DNA of 64,000 nucleotides from Mycobacterium lentiflavum (GTDB lineage: Bacteria > Actinomycetota > Actinomycetes > Mycobacteriales > Mycobacteriaceae). Under the pieces are notes generated by a model. The model had not been told where the DNA came from and searched no databases. It worked only from the letters and a program-made list of their open reading frames with translations. The DNA is taken from positions 4,340,001 through 4,404,000 of the forward strand of contig NZ_CP092423.2 in the NCBI RefSeq assembly GCF_022374895.2, read 5' to 3'. The position numbers and the translations under genes are program-made. This document shows positions 1 to 14,347 of the stretch, one piece after another. How positions within the stretch are numbered: position 1 is the first letter of the stretch; each line of letters begins with the position of its first letter.

Positions 1-55
1 AATGAATTATTTCGGACATTATGATGCAATAGCAACATAAGCAGAGGTGGCAGGC

Positions 56-925
56 ATGGCCGATGGGGACTACGAGTGGTTCCTCACACTCGCCGAGCTG
101 CAGCACGTCACGGCGGCGGCCCAACAACTGCACATCGCGCAGCCGACGCTCACGCGGATGCTGGCGCGCCTGGAACGGCGGCTCGGGGTGCGGCTATTCG
201 ATCGCCACGGCCGCCGACTCTCGCTGAGCACCTACGGCCGGATCTTCTACGAGCACGCGCGCCGGGCGCAGTTGGAGCTCGATTCGGCCCGACGCGAAAT
301 CGCGGATCTGAGCAACCCCGCGGCCGGTGAGATCCGGCTGGGCTTCTTGAGGTCGTTCGGATCCATCGTCGTGCCCCGTTTGATCGCGGCGTTCACGCAG
401 ACGTCGCCGCGTGTGACCTTCACGCTCGAGGAGGGGGCTGCCGAGCTGATCAACGACCGCGTCCTGGCCGGGATGATCGACGTCGGAGTGGTGTCGCCGC
501 GGCCGAAAACGGCAACCATCGCTTGGCGCAGCCTGTTTCGTCAGCGCCTCGGCGTCGCGGTGCCCCACGACCACCGGCTCACCGACGCGCCAACGGTGTC
601 CATGGCGGACCTCGCCGACGAGCCCTTCGTCGCCATGCATCCCGGATACGGCATGCGACAACTACTCGACGAGCTTTGTGCCGCAGCACAATTCCAGCCG
701 CGCATCGTCCTGGAATCGGCGAATCTGAGCACCACCGCGGGGCTGGTGGCCGCGGGCCTGGGCATCAGCCTGACGCCGATCGATGGCAGTGAGCGTGCGC
801 CCGGCGTCAGCGTGCTGCGCCTGGTCGACGCCGACGCCTACCGCGACATCGGAATGATCTGGGATTCGGCTCGACCGTTGTCCCGCGCCGCCCGGGACTT
901 CGTCGCTTCCGCCGCGACGTCCTAG
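56..925 (+). CDS. LysR-type transcriptional regulator
   Basis: Predicted DNA-binding regulator of 289 residues. Residues about 4-62 form the LysR winged helix-turn-helix (TAAAQQLHIAQPTLTRML, then RRLGVRLFDR). The remainder is the two-lobed effector-binding domain. An in-frame GTG lies at 47, but ATG 56 is preferred: the purine-rich AGAGGTGG just upstream is well placed, and the protein then starts as family members do. The 3' end converges on the VOC gene with a 4-nt overlap. No divergent partner is visible because the window begins here, so the target and inducer are unknown. Confidence 0.9.
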   Translation: MADGDYEWFLTLAELQHVTAAAQQLHIAQPTLTRMLARLERRLGVRLFDRHGRRLSLSTYGRIFYEHARRAQLELDSARREIADLSNPAAGEIRLGFLRSFGSIVVPRLIAAFTQTSPRVTFTLEEGAAELINDRVLAGMIDVGVVSPRPKTATIAWRSLFRQRLGVAVPHDHRLTDAPTVSMADLADEPFVAMHPGYGMRQLLDELCAAAQFQPRIVLESANLSTTAGLVAAGLGISLTPIDGSERAPGVSVLRLVDADAYRDIGMIWDSARPLSRAARDFVASAATS

Positions 926-1398
926 CCGCCGGGCCGCCAGAGCTCGACCGTGCTGCGCGCGCCGCCGGGCAGCTCGAGTATCTCGATGGGCGTGTCATCG
1001 GGGTCGTAAACGAAAAACATTCGCACACCACCGATATCGACGATTGGCTCGGTGCGCACAGCCGGATGCTGATGCAGCACCGCCTGGTAGGTGTCGTCGA
1101 GATCGGCGACGCGAAACGAGATGTTGGTATAGCCACGGTGCGGGCCGGCCGGGCTGGCCGGTACATCGCCGAGAAACAGCAGCTCGACCATGGCTCCCCC
1201 GATCAATCCGCCAACCATTCGGCCTTTCTGAGCCGCGCCACCGGTTACGGCATCGAGTCCGCCGCCCTCGAGTTCGACATCGAAGACGACGTCGATGCCC
1301 AGCACGTCGGTGTAGAACGCCAGCGACCTATCCATGTCCGAGACGCCGATGCAGACATGGGAGAAGTTCTCGACGGCGATGGGTTTCGGCTCGGTCAT
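922..1398 (-). CDS. VOC-family protein (glyoxalase/dioxygenase fold)
   Basis: A 158-residue protein of the vicinal oxygen chelate superfamily. It shows the two beta-alpha-beta-beta-beta halves: FSHVCIGVSDMDRSLAFYTDVLG near the N-terminus in shortened form (HVCIGVSDMDRSLAFY), and YDPDDTPIEILELP near the C-terminus. The metal-site His (HVCIG) and Glu (IEILE) are in the usual places. GGAG lies 7-8 nt before the ATG. The enzyme activity cannot be told from sequence; glyoxalase, epimerase and dioxygenase members look alike. It is convergent with the LysR gene and divergent from alkA. Confidence 0.85.
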   Translation of the reverse strand: MTEPKPIAVENFSHVCIGVSDMDRSLAFYTDVLGIDVVFDVELEGGGLDAVTGGAAQKGRMVGGLIGGAMVELLFLGDVPASPAGPHRGYTNISFRVADLDDTYQAVLHQHPAVRTEPIVDIGGVRMFFVYDPDDTPIEILELPGGARSTVELWRPGG

Positions 1399-1630
1399 GC
1401 GGACTCCTTCGGGTACTTGCGGCGGTGCACGAACTGGGCTGCACGGAACTCATCGCAATCTGCGCGGATCCTCGTCATCATGGGCAGGGTCGACAACCCC
1501 ACACCCCAGCGCGTCGTCGTTGCTGATCGCGCGGTAGCCCTGAATCAGGTCCATCGGCGGCTGGTCGATTATGACGCGGCACTGACCCGTTGGCCCGCCG
1601 GTCCACGATCATGTCGCTTTTCCGCCAGTC

Positions 1631-1653
1631 TTGTCGGCCCTCGGGTGTAACTG
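1631..1653 (+). promoter_or_regulatory. Candidate RecA-independent DNA-damage promoter of alkA
   Basis: TTGTCGGCC (1631-1639), exactly 8 nt, then TAACTG (1648-1653). This resembles the mycobacterial RecA-independent damage promoter tTGTCRgtg-N8-TAnnnT, the PafBC-type motif. The first seven bases and the spacing match; the last base of the -10 does not. The -10 ends 7 nt before GTG 1661, so the message would be leaderless. Assignment is by eye. Confidence 0.5.
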
Positions 1654-1660
1654 TGGAAGC

Positions 1661-3157
1661 GTGCACGACGATTTCGAACGCTGTTACCGGGCGGTCCAGT
1701 CGAAGGACGCCCGGTTCGACGGCTGGTTCGTCACCGCGGTGCTTACCACCCGCATCTACTGCCGCCCCAGCTGCCCGGTGCGTCCGCCGTTCGCCCGCAA
1801 CGTGCGTTTTTATCCGACCGCGGCGGCCGCGCAGCGGGCGGGTTTCCGCGCGTGCAAACGATGCCGTCCCGACGCCTCGCCGGGGTCGCCCGAATGGAAC
1901 GTGCGCGGCGACATCGTGGCGCGGGCCATGCGGCTCATCGCCGACGGAACGGTGGACCGCGACGGGGTGGGCGGTCTGGCCGCACACCTCGGGTACACGA
2001 CGCGGCAGCTAGAGCGGCTGTTGCAGGCCGAAGTCGGCGCCGGTCCCCTCGCACTGGCGCGCGCGCAACGAAGCCAGACCGCCCGGCTGCTGATCGAGAC
2101 GACCGACCTACCGTTGGGCGACGTCGCGTTCGCCGCGGGATTTTCCAGCATCCGCCAGTTCAACGACACCGTGCGCCTGGTCTTCGAAAGCACGCCGACC
2201 GACTTGCGCAAGCGCGCGGCGGCCCGGTCCGGGTCCTTGAGAGCCGGAGTGACTTCGCCTGGGACCGTGTGCCTTCGGCTGCCGGTGCGCACACCCTTCG
2301 CCTACGAGGGCGTCTTCGGACATCTGGCCGCAGGCGCCGTTACCGGTTGCGAGGAAGTGCGCGACGGCGCCTACCGGCGCAGCCTTCGGCTTCCGGCCGG
2401 CAACGCGGTGGTCGCGCTGACGCCGGCCGTCGATCACGTCCGCTGCCTGCTCGTGCTCGACGACTTCCGCGATCTCACGACCGCGATCGCCCGCTGCCGG
2501 CGGCTGCTCGACCTCGACGCCGATCCGGAAGCGATCGTGGACACCCTGAGTCGCGACCCGCTGCTGGCTCCTGTCGTGGCCAAGGCGCCGGGACAACGCA
2601 TTCCGCGCGCGGTCGACGAGGCCGAACTCGCGGTGCGCGCGGTGCTCGGTCAGCAGGTCTCCACGAAGGCCGCACGCACCCACGTCGGCCGATTGGTCAG
2701 GGCCTACGGGCCAGAAGTCCACGACCCCGAAGGCGCACTGACACATGCCTTCCCGTCGATCGAGCAGCTCGCCGAGATCGATCCCATCCATCTGGCGGTG
2801 CCCAAGTCGCGGCAACGGACGATGACTGCGCTGGTCGCCGGGCTGCTCGATGGCAGTGTGGTGCTGGACGCCGGAAGCGATTGGGACGGCGCGCGCAGTC
2901 AGCTGCTGGCCCTGCCGGGGGTGGGCCCCTGGACCGCCGAGGTGATAGCGATGCGTGGTCTTGGCGACCCGGACGCGTTTCCCGTCAGCGACCTTGGGCT
3001 CCAACTCGCCGCAAAGGAGCTGGGCCTGCCGACGAATCAACGCAAACTCATTGAGCACAGCGCACATTGGCGCCCCTGGCGTTCGTACGCCACCCAGCAT
3101 TTGTGGACCACGCTCGAGCACCCGGTGAACCACTGGCCGCCACAGGAGGCCGCATGA
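1661..3157 (+). CDS. alkA: Ada-AlkA fusion: methylation sensor and 3-methyladenine DNA glycosylase
   Basis: A 498-residue alkylation-repair protein colinear with M. tuberculosis AlkA (Rv1317c). Residues ~10-75 are the Ada zinc domain with four cysteines (YCRPSC and CKRC), where a Cys accepts methyl groups from phosphotriesters. Residues ~85-180 are an AraC-type helix-turn-helix. The C-terminal half is a glycosylase with the helix-hairpin-helix LPGVGPWTAEV and the catalytic Asp in FPVSDLGL. The GTG start at 1661 (MHDDFERCY) is chosen over an in-frame TTG at 1631 because the family begins there and a -10 element lies just upstream. Its stop overlaps the ogt start (ATGA), so the two are one operon. 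Confidence 0.95.
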   Translation: MHDDFERCYRAVQSKDARFDGWFVTAVLTTRIYCRPSCPVRPPFARNVRFYPTAAAAQRAGFRACKRCRPDASPGSPEWNVRGDIVARAMRLIADGTVDRDGVGGLAAHLGYTTRQLERLLQAEVGAGPLALARAQRSQTARLLIETTDLPLGDVAFAAGFSSIRQFNDTVRLVFESTPTDLRKRAAARSGSLRAGVTSPGTVCLRLPVRTPFAYEGVFGHLAAGAVTGCEEVRDGAYRRSLRLPAGNAVVALTPAVDHVRCLLVLDDFRDLTTAIARCRRLLDLDADPEAIVDTLSRDPLLAPVVAKAPGQRIPRAVDEAELAVRAVLGQQVSTKAARTHVGRLVRAYGPEVHDPEGALTHAFPSIEQLAEIDPIHLAVPKSRQRTMTALVAGLLDGSVVLDAGSDWDGARSQLLALPGVGPWTAEVIAMRGLGDPDAFPVSDLGLQLAAKELGLPTNQRKLIEHSAHWRPWRSYATQHLWTTLEHPVNHWPPQEAA

Positions 3158-3645
3158 TCCAGTACCGCACCATCGACAGCCCCATCGGGCTGCTGACCCT
3201 GGCCGGCCGCGGCTCGGTGCTGACCAATCTGCGGATGGTCGACCAGACCTACGAACCGAGTCGCGCCGGCTGGTCGCCCGATCCGGGAGCGTTCGGCGCG
3301 GCCGTCGAACAATTAATGTCGTACTTCGCCGGCGACCTCACGACTTTCGACATTGAACTCGAGCTGCGGGGCACCGAATTTCAGCGACGCGTCTGGACAG
3401 CGCTGCTGACGATTCCATATGGAGAGACCCGATCTTATGGAGAAATCGCCGAACAGATCGGGGCCCCGGGCGCCGCACGTGCGGTCGGACTGGCCAACGG
3501 TCACAATCCGATCGCGATCGTCGTGCCCTGCCATCGCGTCATCGGCGCTAATGGCAGCCTCACCGGCTTCGGCGGCGGACTCGGCCGCAAGCGCACATTG
3601 CTCGAATTGGAAAATCAGCGATCGACTTTAACGCTATTCGACTAA
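3154..3645 (+). CDS. ogt: O6-methylguanine-DNA methyltransferase
   Basis: A suicide methyltransferase of 163 residues that takes the methyl group off O6-methylguanine. The active-site loop VVPCHRVIG carries the acceptor Cys126. The DNA-binding helix-turn-helix with its Arg finger lies just before it (APGAARAVGLANG). ATG 3154 is preceded by AGGAGG and overlaps the alkA stop by 4 nt, so translation is probably coupled. An upstream in-frame start at 3067 would lie inside alkA and is not used. A bidirectional terminator follows directly, shared with the rRNA operon. Confidence 0.96.
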   Translation: MIQYRTIDSPIGLLTLAGRGSVLTNLRMVDQTYEPSRAGWSPDPGAFGAAVEQLMSYFAGDLTTFDIELELRGTEFQRRVWTALLTIPYGETRSYGEIAEQIGAPGAARAVGLANGHNPIAIVVPCHRVIGANGSLTGFGGGLGRKRTLLELENQRSTLTLFD

Positions 3646-3655
3646 AAGAGAATGC

Positions 3656-3685
3656 AAAAATGCCCCCTTTGCAGGGGGCATTTTT
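3656..3685. terminator. Bidirectional intrinsic terminator between ogt and rrn
   Basis: A perfect 12-bp stem AAAAATGCCCCC / GGGGGCATTTTT with the 6-nt loop TTTGCA. It has A-runs on one side and T-runs on the other, so it can stop transcription from both directions: ogt on plus and 5S rRNA on minus, whose 3' end is 5 nt away. Confidence 0.9.
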
Positions 3686-3690
3686 GTGTA

Positions 3691-3805
3691 TGTTCGGCGG
3701 TGTCCTACTTTTCCACCCGATAGGGCAGTATCATTGGCGCTGACAGGCTTAGCTTCCGGGTTCGGAATGGGACCGGGCGTTTCCCTGTCGCTGTGGCCGC
3801 CGTAA
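3691..3805 (-). rRNA. rrf: 5S ribosomal RNA
   Basis: 115 nt on the minus strand, starting TTACGGCGGCCACAGCG and ending CACCGCCGAACA. The two ends pair to form the terminal helix. Length and sequence match mycobacterial 5S rRNA. It is the last gene of the 16S-23S-5S operon, directly before the terminator at 3656. Confidence 0.96.
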
Positions 3806-3889
3806 CTCTATTTATTTTTCATTCAAGTGTTCTGGTGGGGGGTGTGGTATTCGGCGCGACTAAAAGTCACGAAAGAATAGTGGTTGCGA
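3806..3889 (-). other. 23S-5S spacer with the 3' arm of the pre-23S processing stem
   Basis: 3875-3889 is perfectly complementary over 15 nt to 7052-7066 in the 16S-23S spacer. 3834-3848 pairs with 7078-7090 apart from two extra G. Together they enclose the 23S gene and form the long helix expected to be cut by RNase III. No tRNA is present. Confidence 0.75.
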
Positions 3890-8784
<4,895 letters not shown>

Positions 8785-9000
8785 ACTCCTCGATAGACGA
8801 GGTGTATTTCGAATCAGAGAAAATCTGACCTAACAAAAAGACACCATACTTACTGGCATCAAAAAACGACCATACCCACACACGGGGAGTGTTAAAAGTA
8901 TGGTCAAAAAAACAACAACAAACAAAAACACCAAACACACTATTGAGTTCTCAAACAACACTCTTGCTTATTTCGCCCGCTTCGGGGCAACCCTGCCAGC

Positions 9001-9027
9001 TTAATACAGATCCGGCAGAGGCGTCAA
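9001..9027 (-). promoter_or_regulatory. rrn promoter PCL1
   Basis: Minus strand: TTGACG at 9027-9022, 15 nt, TATTAA at 9006-9001. It is followed by CTGGCAGGGTTGCCCCGAAG, the start region conserved in mycobacterial rRNA operons. The block TTGAC-CTGCCGGAT-GTATTA is the same as in the well-known PCL1 promoter. Confidence 0.88.
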
Positions 9028-9079
9028 CCCCCAAATTTCTTGCGATCGTGGTGATCGCTGCGAGGGCAGCCGTGCCAGG

Positions 9080-9106
9080 TTAGTACCAATCCGGCGAGGG
9101 AGTCAA
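9080..9106 (-). promoter_or_regulatory. rrn promoter P1
   Basis: Minus strand: TTGACT at 9106-9101, 15 nt including GCCGGATTGG, TACTAA at 9085-9080, then CCTGGCACGG. It has the same design as PCL1, 79 nt upstream, so the two look like a duplication of one promoter cassette. P1 lies about 55 nt past the murA stop. Confidence 0.82.
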
Positions 9107-9161
9107 GCCCCGGTCTCGGTCTCCTTCGGGGGTGACCGCGCCTGTGGGGCACTGACTTTGG

Positions 9162-10415
9162 TTACTGTACCCGCTCGATCTCCGCTCCCAAAATCGCCAG
9201 GTTTTCGACGAACAGTGGGTAGCCGCGATCGATGTGAAAGACGTCGTGGACCTCGGTGTCGCCGTCGGCGACAAGCCCGGCTAGCACCAGGCCGGCGCCG
9301 GCCCGAATATCCGAACACCAGACCGGTGCGCTGGAAAGTTGCGGCAGGCCCCGCACCACGGCGTGGTGGCCGTCGGTGCGCGCGTCGGCGCCCAGCCGGA
9401 TCATTTCTTCGACGAATCGAAAGCGCGCCTCGAAGACGTTTTCCGTGATCATCGAGGTGCCGTCGGCGATCGATGCCAGCGCAATCGCCATCGGTTGCAG
9501 GTCCGTCGGAAAACCGGGAAACGGCAACGTCGCAACGTTCATCGCCTTCGGACGCTCGTACTGCGTCACGCGAAAACTATTGTCTGTCTGGGTGACGGTG
9601 GCACCCGCGTCGTGCAATTTGTGCAGCACCACCTGAAGATGCGCCGGATCGATACCGCTGATCGAGATGTCGCCGCGAGTGATGGCAGCGGCGATCCCCC
9701 AGGTGGCCGCGACGATGCGGTCACCGATCACTCGGTGCTCGGTCGGGTACAGCCGCGGGACCCCGGTAATCGTCATGGTCGGCGAACCCGCGCCCACGAT
9801 CTGCGCGCCCATCTGGTTGAGCATCGTGCACAGGTCGACGACGTCGGGTTCCCGCGCGGCATTGTGGATCGTGGTGACGCCCTCGGCGACCACGGCGGCC
9901 ATCAGGATGTTCTCGGTGGCACCCACCGAGGGGAATTCCAATTGAATCTCCGCGCCGCGCAACGCATCTGCGTGAGCGACGACGCACCCGTGCTCGATGT
10001 TGCACGTCGCACCCAGTTGCCGCAGACCCGCCTGATGCATATCCAGCGGGCGCGAGCCGATCGCATCGCCACCGGGCAGCGCCACTTTGGCCCGCTTGCA
10101 CCGGCCGACCAGCGGACCCAGCACGCACACCGAGGCGCGGAACTGCCGCACCGCGGCGAAGTCCGCGTCGTACTTGGGCTCGTCGGGTGAGGTGATGCGG
10201 GCGACGTCACCGTCGAGTTCGACGGTGGCGCCCAGGCCGCGCAGGACCTCGGCCATCAGCGGCACATCGAGAATGTCGGGGCAGTTGGTGATGGTGCTGG
10301 TGCCTTCGGCCAGCAGGGTCGCGGCCATCAGCTTGAGCACGCTGTTCTTGGCGCCCCCTACTGCGACTTCGCCGGACAACCGGTTGCCGCCGGTTACCAC
10401 GAATCGCTCAGCCAC
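9162..10415 (-). CDS. murA: UDP-N-acetylglucosamine 1-carboxyvinyltransferase
   Basis: First committed enzyme of peptidoglycan synthesis: it moves enolpyruvate from PEP to UDP-GlcNAc in the cytoplasm. It has 417 residues and the inside-out alpha/beta barrel of the EPSP-synthase family, starting [17 protein letters not shown]. The active-site loop reads [11 protein letters not shown]. Asp117 stands where most bacteria have the Cys that fosfomycin alkylates, as in M. tuberculosis, so intrinsic fosfomycin resistance is expected. GTG start at 10415, only 7 nt after a TAGACT -10, so the mRNA is probably leaderless. It runs into the rRNA promoter region, the usual mycobacterial rrnA arrangement. 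Confidence 0.97.
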   Translation of the reverse strand: MAERFVVTGGNRLSGEVAVGGAKNSVLKLMAATLLAEGTSTITNCPDILDVPLMAEVLRGLGATVELDGDVARITSPDEPKYDADFAAVRQFRASVCVLGPLVGRCKRAKVALPGGDAIGSRPLDMHQAGLRQLGATCNIEHGCVVAHADALRGAEIQLEFPSVGATENILMAAVVAEGVTTIHNAAREPDVVDLCTMLNQMGAQIVGAGSPTMTITGVPRLYPTEHRVIGDRIVAATWGIAAAITRGDISISGIDPAHLQVVLHKLHDAGATVTQTDNSFRVTQYERPKAMNVATLPFPGFPTDLQPMAIALASIADGTSMITENVFEARFRFVEEMIRLGADARTDGHHAVVRGLPQLSSAPVWCSDIRAGAGLVLAGLVADGDTEVHDVFHIDRGYPLFVENLAILGAEIERVQ

Positions 10416-10422
10416 CCGCGTC

Positions 10423-10451
10423 AGTCTAGTGAAGCGGTATCGGCTTGTCAG
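10423..10451 (-). promoter_or_regulatory. murA promoter
   Basis: Minus strand: CTGACA (10451-10446), exactly 17 nt, TAGACT (10428-10423), then 7 nt to the GTG start. Five of six -35 bases match TTGACA and the -10 fits TANNNT. The spacing predicts a start at or next to the first base of the coding region. Confidence 0.72.
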
Positions 10452-10473
10452 TCGGCTAACTCACTTCGCCGAG

Positions 10474-10479
10474 TACGGT
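10474..10479 (+). promoter_or_regulatory. -10 element of the adenosyltransferase gene (leaderless)
   Basis: TACGGT, then 6 nt (TTGTTC), then ATG 10486. This fits the mycobacterial TANNNT box placed for transcription starting at the ATG. No good -35 is visible. It sits back-to-back with the murA promoter within about 60 bp. Confidence 0.5.
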
Positions 10480-10485
10480 TTGTTC

Positions 10486-11070
10486 ATGGCAGTCCATCTG
10501 ACCCGCATCTATACCCGGACCGGCGACGACGGCACGACGGGATTGAGCGACTTCTCCCGCGTGTCGAAAAACGATCCCCGCCTGGTGGCATACGCGGACT
10601 GCGACGAGGCCAACAGCGCGATCGGCGCCGCCATCGCGCTGGGTCGGCCCGACGCCGAACTCGCGGACGTGCTGACCCAGATCCAAAACGATTTGTTCGA
10701 CGCAGGCGCCGATCTGTCCACTCCGGTGGTGGAGAACCCGAAATATCCTCCGTTGCGCGTCGCCCAGTCCTACATCGACCGGCTCGAAGAATGGTGTGAC
10801 AAATACAACGAGCGGCTGCCGGCGCTGAATTCCTTTGTGCTGCCCGGCGGTTCGCCTTTGTCGGCGCTGTTGCACGTCGCCCGCACCGTGGTGCGGCGCG
10901 CCGAGCGATCCGCTTGGGCCGCAGTCGATTCGGCACCGAACGACGTCAACGTGCTGCCGGCGAAATACCTGAATCGGCTCTCGGACCTACTCTTCATCCT
11001 GTCGCGGGTAGCCAACGCCGGCGGCGAGGTGCTTTGGAAACCAGCAGGGAAGCCGGGCGGCGGCGCCTAA
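10486..11070 (+). CDS. PduO-type cob(I)alamin adenosyltransferase
   Basis: Transfers the adenosyl group of ATP to cob(I)alamin to make coenzyme B12. 194 residues, homologous in position and sequence to Rv1314c. The N-terminal ATP-binding motif YTRTGDDGTTGLSDFSRV is complete. The helical trimer-forming core includes the conserved VLPGGS and RRAERSAW stretches (SFVLPGGSPLSALLHVART, then RRAERSAW). ATG 10486 is chosen from the motif position and the -10 box 6 nt upstream; a longer frame from 10087 would run through the divergent murA gene. It ends 20 nt from the convergent DUF2550 gene. The IS gene that separates these neighbours in M. tuberculosis (Rv1313c) is absent. Confidence 0.93.
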   Translation: MAVHLTRIYTRTGDDGTTGLSDFSRVSKNDPRLVAYADCDEANSAIGAAIALGRPDAELADVLTQIQNDLFDAGADLSTPVVENPKYPPLRVAQSYIDRLEEWCDKYNERLPALNSFVLPGGSPLSALLHVARTVVRRAERSAWAAVDSAPNDVNVLPAKYLNRLSDLLFILSRVANAGGEVLWKPAGKPGGGA

Positions 11071-11090
11071 ACCGGTTGAGCCACTTTTCA

Positions 11091-11534
11091 TTAGATGCTG
11101 CGACGCCGTGCGCGCGGGGACGGACGGGACTCCAGCCACGACAAGAACGCGGTCAACGCGCCCTGATCGAGCGCGATTTCGTAACCCGACCGGCGTTCCT
11201 GCGTCGTATCGCGTAGTTCCAGCACCACGATCTTGTCGGTCATGATGTCGAACTCGTCGCCGCGCGGCGCGCGCCGAGCCACGATCTCGACGCCTCGCCG
11301 GCTCAGCCGGCGATCCGGCCAGAGCCGGACACTGGAGAGCCGGTAAAACGCGGCTTCACCTCCGCGATAACGGATTACGCCGTGCCGCCAGCCGTGACCC
11401 CCGACCGCCGGGATGTCGCGCATGATGCCGGCCGTTCCGCCCTGCCGGAGTTTCAGCAGCCGATAACTCAGCGCCAGTACCGCAGCTCCCAACACGACGA
11501 CGAGCACGACCATGCCAACCATGGGCGCGCTCAT
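11091..11534 (-). CDS. DUF2550 membrane-anchored protein
   Basis: A 147-residue protein with one N-terminal transmembrane segment (VGMVVLVVVLGAAVLALSY) followed by a basic soluble domain. It is the counterpart of Rv1312, a conserved actinobacterial protein of unknown function (DUF2550). It follows atpC by 16 nt on the same strand, so it is probably cotranscribed with the ATP synthase genes. Whether it acts on the enzyme is not known. Confidence 0.88.
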   Translation of the reverse strand: MSAPMVGMVVLVVVLGAAVLALSYRLLKLRQGGTAGIMRDIPAVGGHGWRHGVIRYRGGEAAFYRLSSVRLWPDRRLSRRGVEIVARRAPRGDEFDIMTDKIVVLELRDTTQERRSGYEIALDQGALTAFLSWLESRPSPRARRRSI

Positions 11535-11550
11535 CGCCTTGTCCTAACGG

Positions 11551-11916
11551 CTAGTCGATCGCGCCGACGGCGCGCAACCTCGCGCGGCCCCGGGCGGCAA
11601 CACGAGGATCGTCGGACTCGGAGTCTTGCTTGGCGGAAGCCTCGTCGATCTCCGACTCGAATTCGGCGGATTCGGCGAGAATGGTCACGCTCTCCTCGGT
11701 CACCGACAAGAACCCGCCATCCACCGCGACCCGTAGATCGTCTTCGCCCTCGCGCTCGACGCGCACCATTGCGTCATCGACCAATTGGGCCACCAACGGG
11801 ATATGGCGGGGCAGGATACCGATCTCGCCGGCGGTGGTTCGGGTGAATAGGAACGACGCCTCCCCCGACCAGATCTTGCGGTCGACGGCGACGATCTCAA
11901 CGTTCAATTCAGCCAC
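11551..11916 (-). CDS. atpC: F1Fo ATP synthase subunit epsilon
   Basis: Central-stalk subunit, 121 residues, the same length as in M. tuberculosis. The N-terminal beta-sandwich ([20 protein letters not shown] and [16 protein letters not shown]) is clear. The C-terminal helix region is short, as in other mycobacteria, where epsilon helps keep ATP hydrolysis latent. It is the last of the canonical atp genes, 29 nt behind atpD. Confidence 0.97.
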   Translation of the reverse strand: MAELNVEIVAVDRKIWSGEASFLFTRTTAGEIGILPRHIPLVAQLVDDAMVRVEREGEDDLRVAVDGGFLSVTEESVTILAESAEFESEIDEASAKQDSESDDPRVAARGRARLRAVGAID

Positions 11917-11945
11917 CTCACACCACCTTTCGACTCGGCCAGCTG

Positions 11946-14341
<2,396 letters not shown>

Positions 14342-14347
14342 GGTTAG

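Larger units (their letters stand above)
8785..9161 (-). other. rRNA operon leader and promoter region
   Basis: 377 nt between murA and 16S with no protein gene. It holds promoters P1 (9080-9106) and PCL1 (9001-9027). Next comes the conserved mycobacterial leader block GTTGTTTGAGAACTCAATAG (8941-8960), which includes the antitermination/processing sequence, and the arm 8931-8960 that pairs with the spacer behind 16S. A hairpin around 8852-8905 has arms of the type GACCATAC/GTATGGTC, and a small hairpin (CCTCGTC/GACGAGG) lies directly before the 16S 5' end. Confidence 0.8.
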
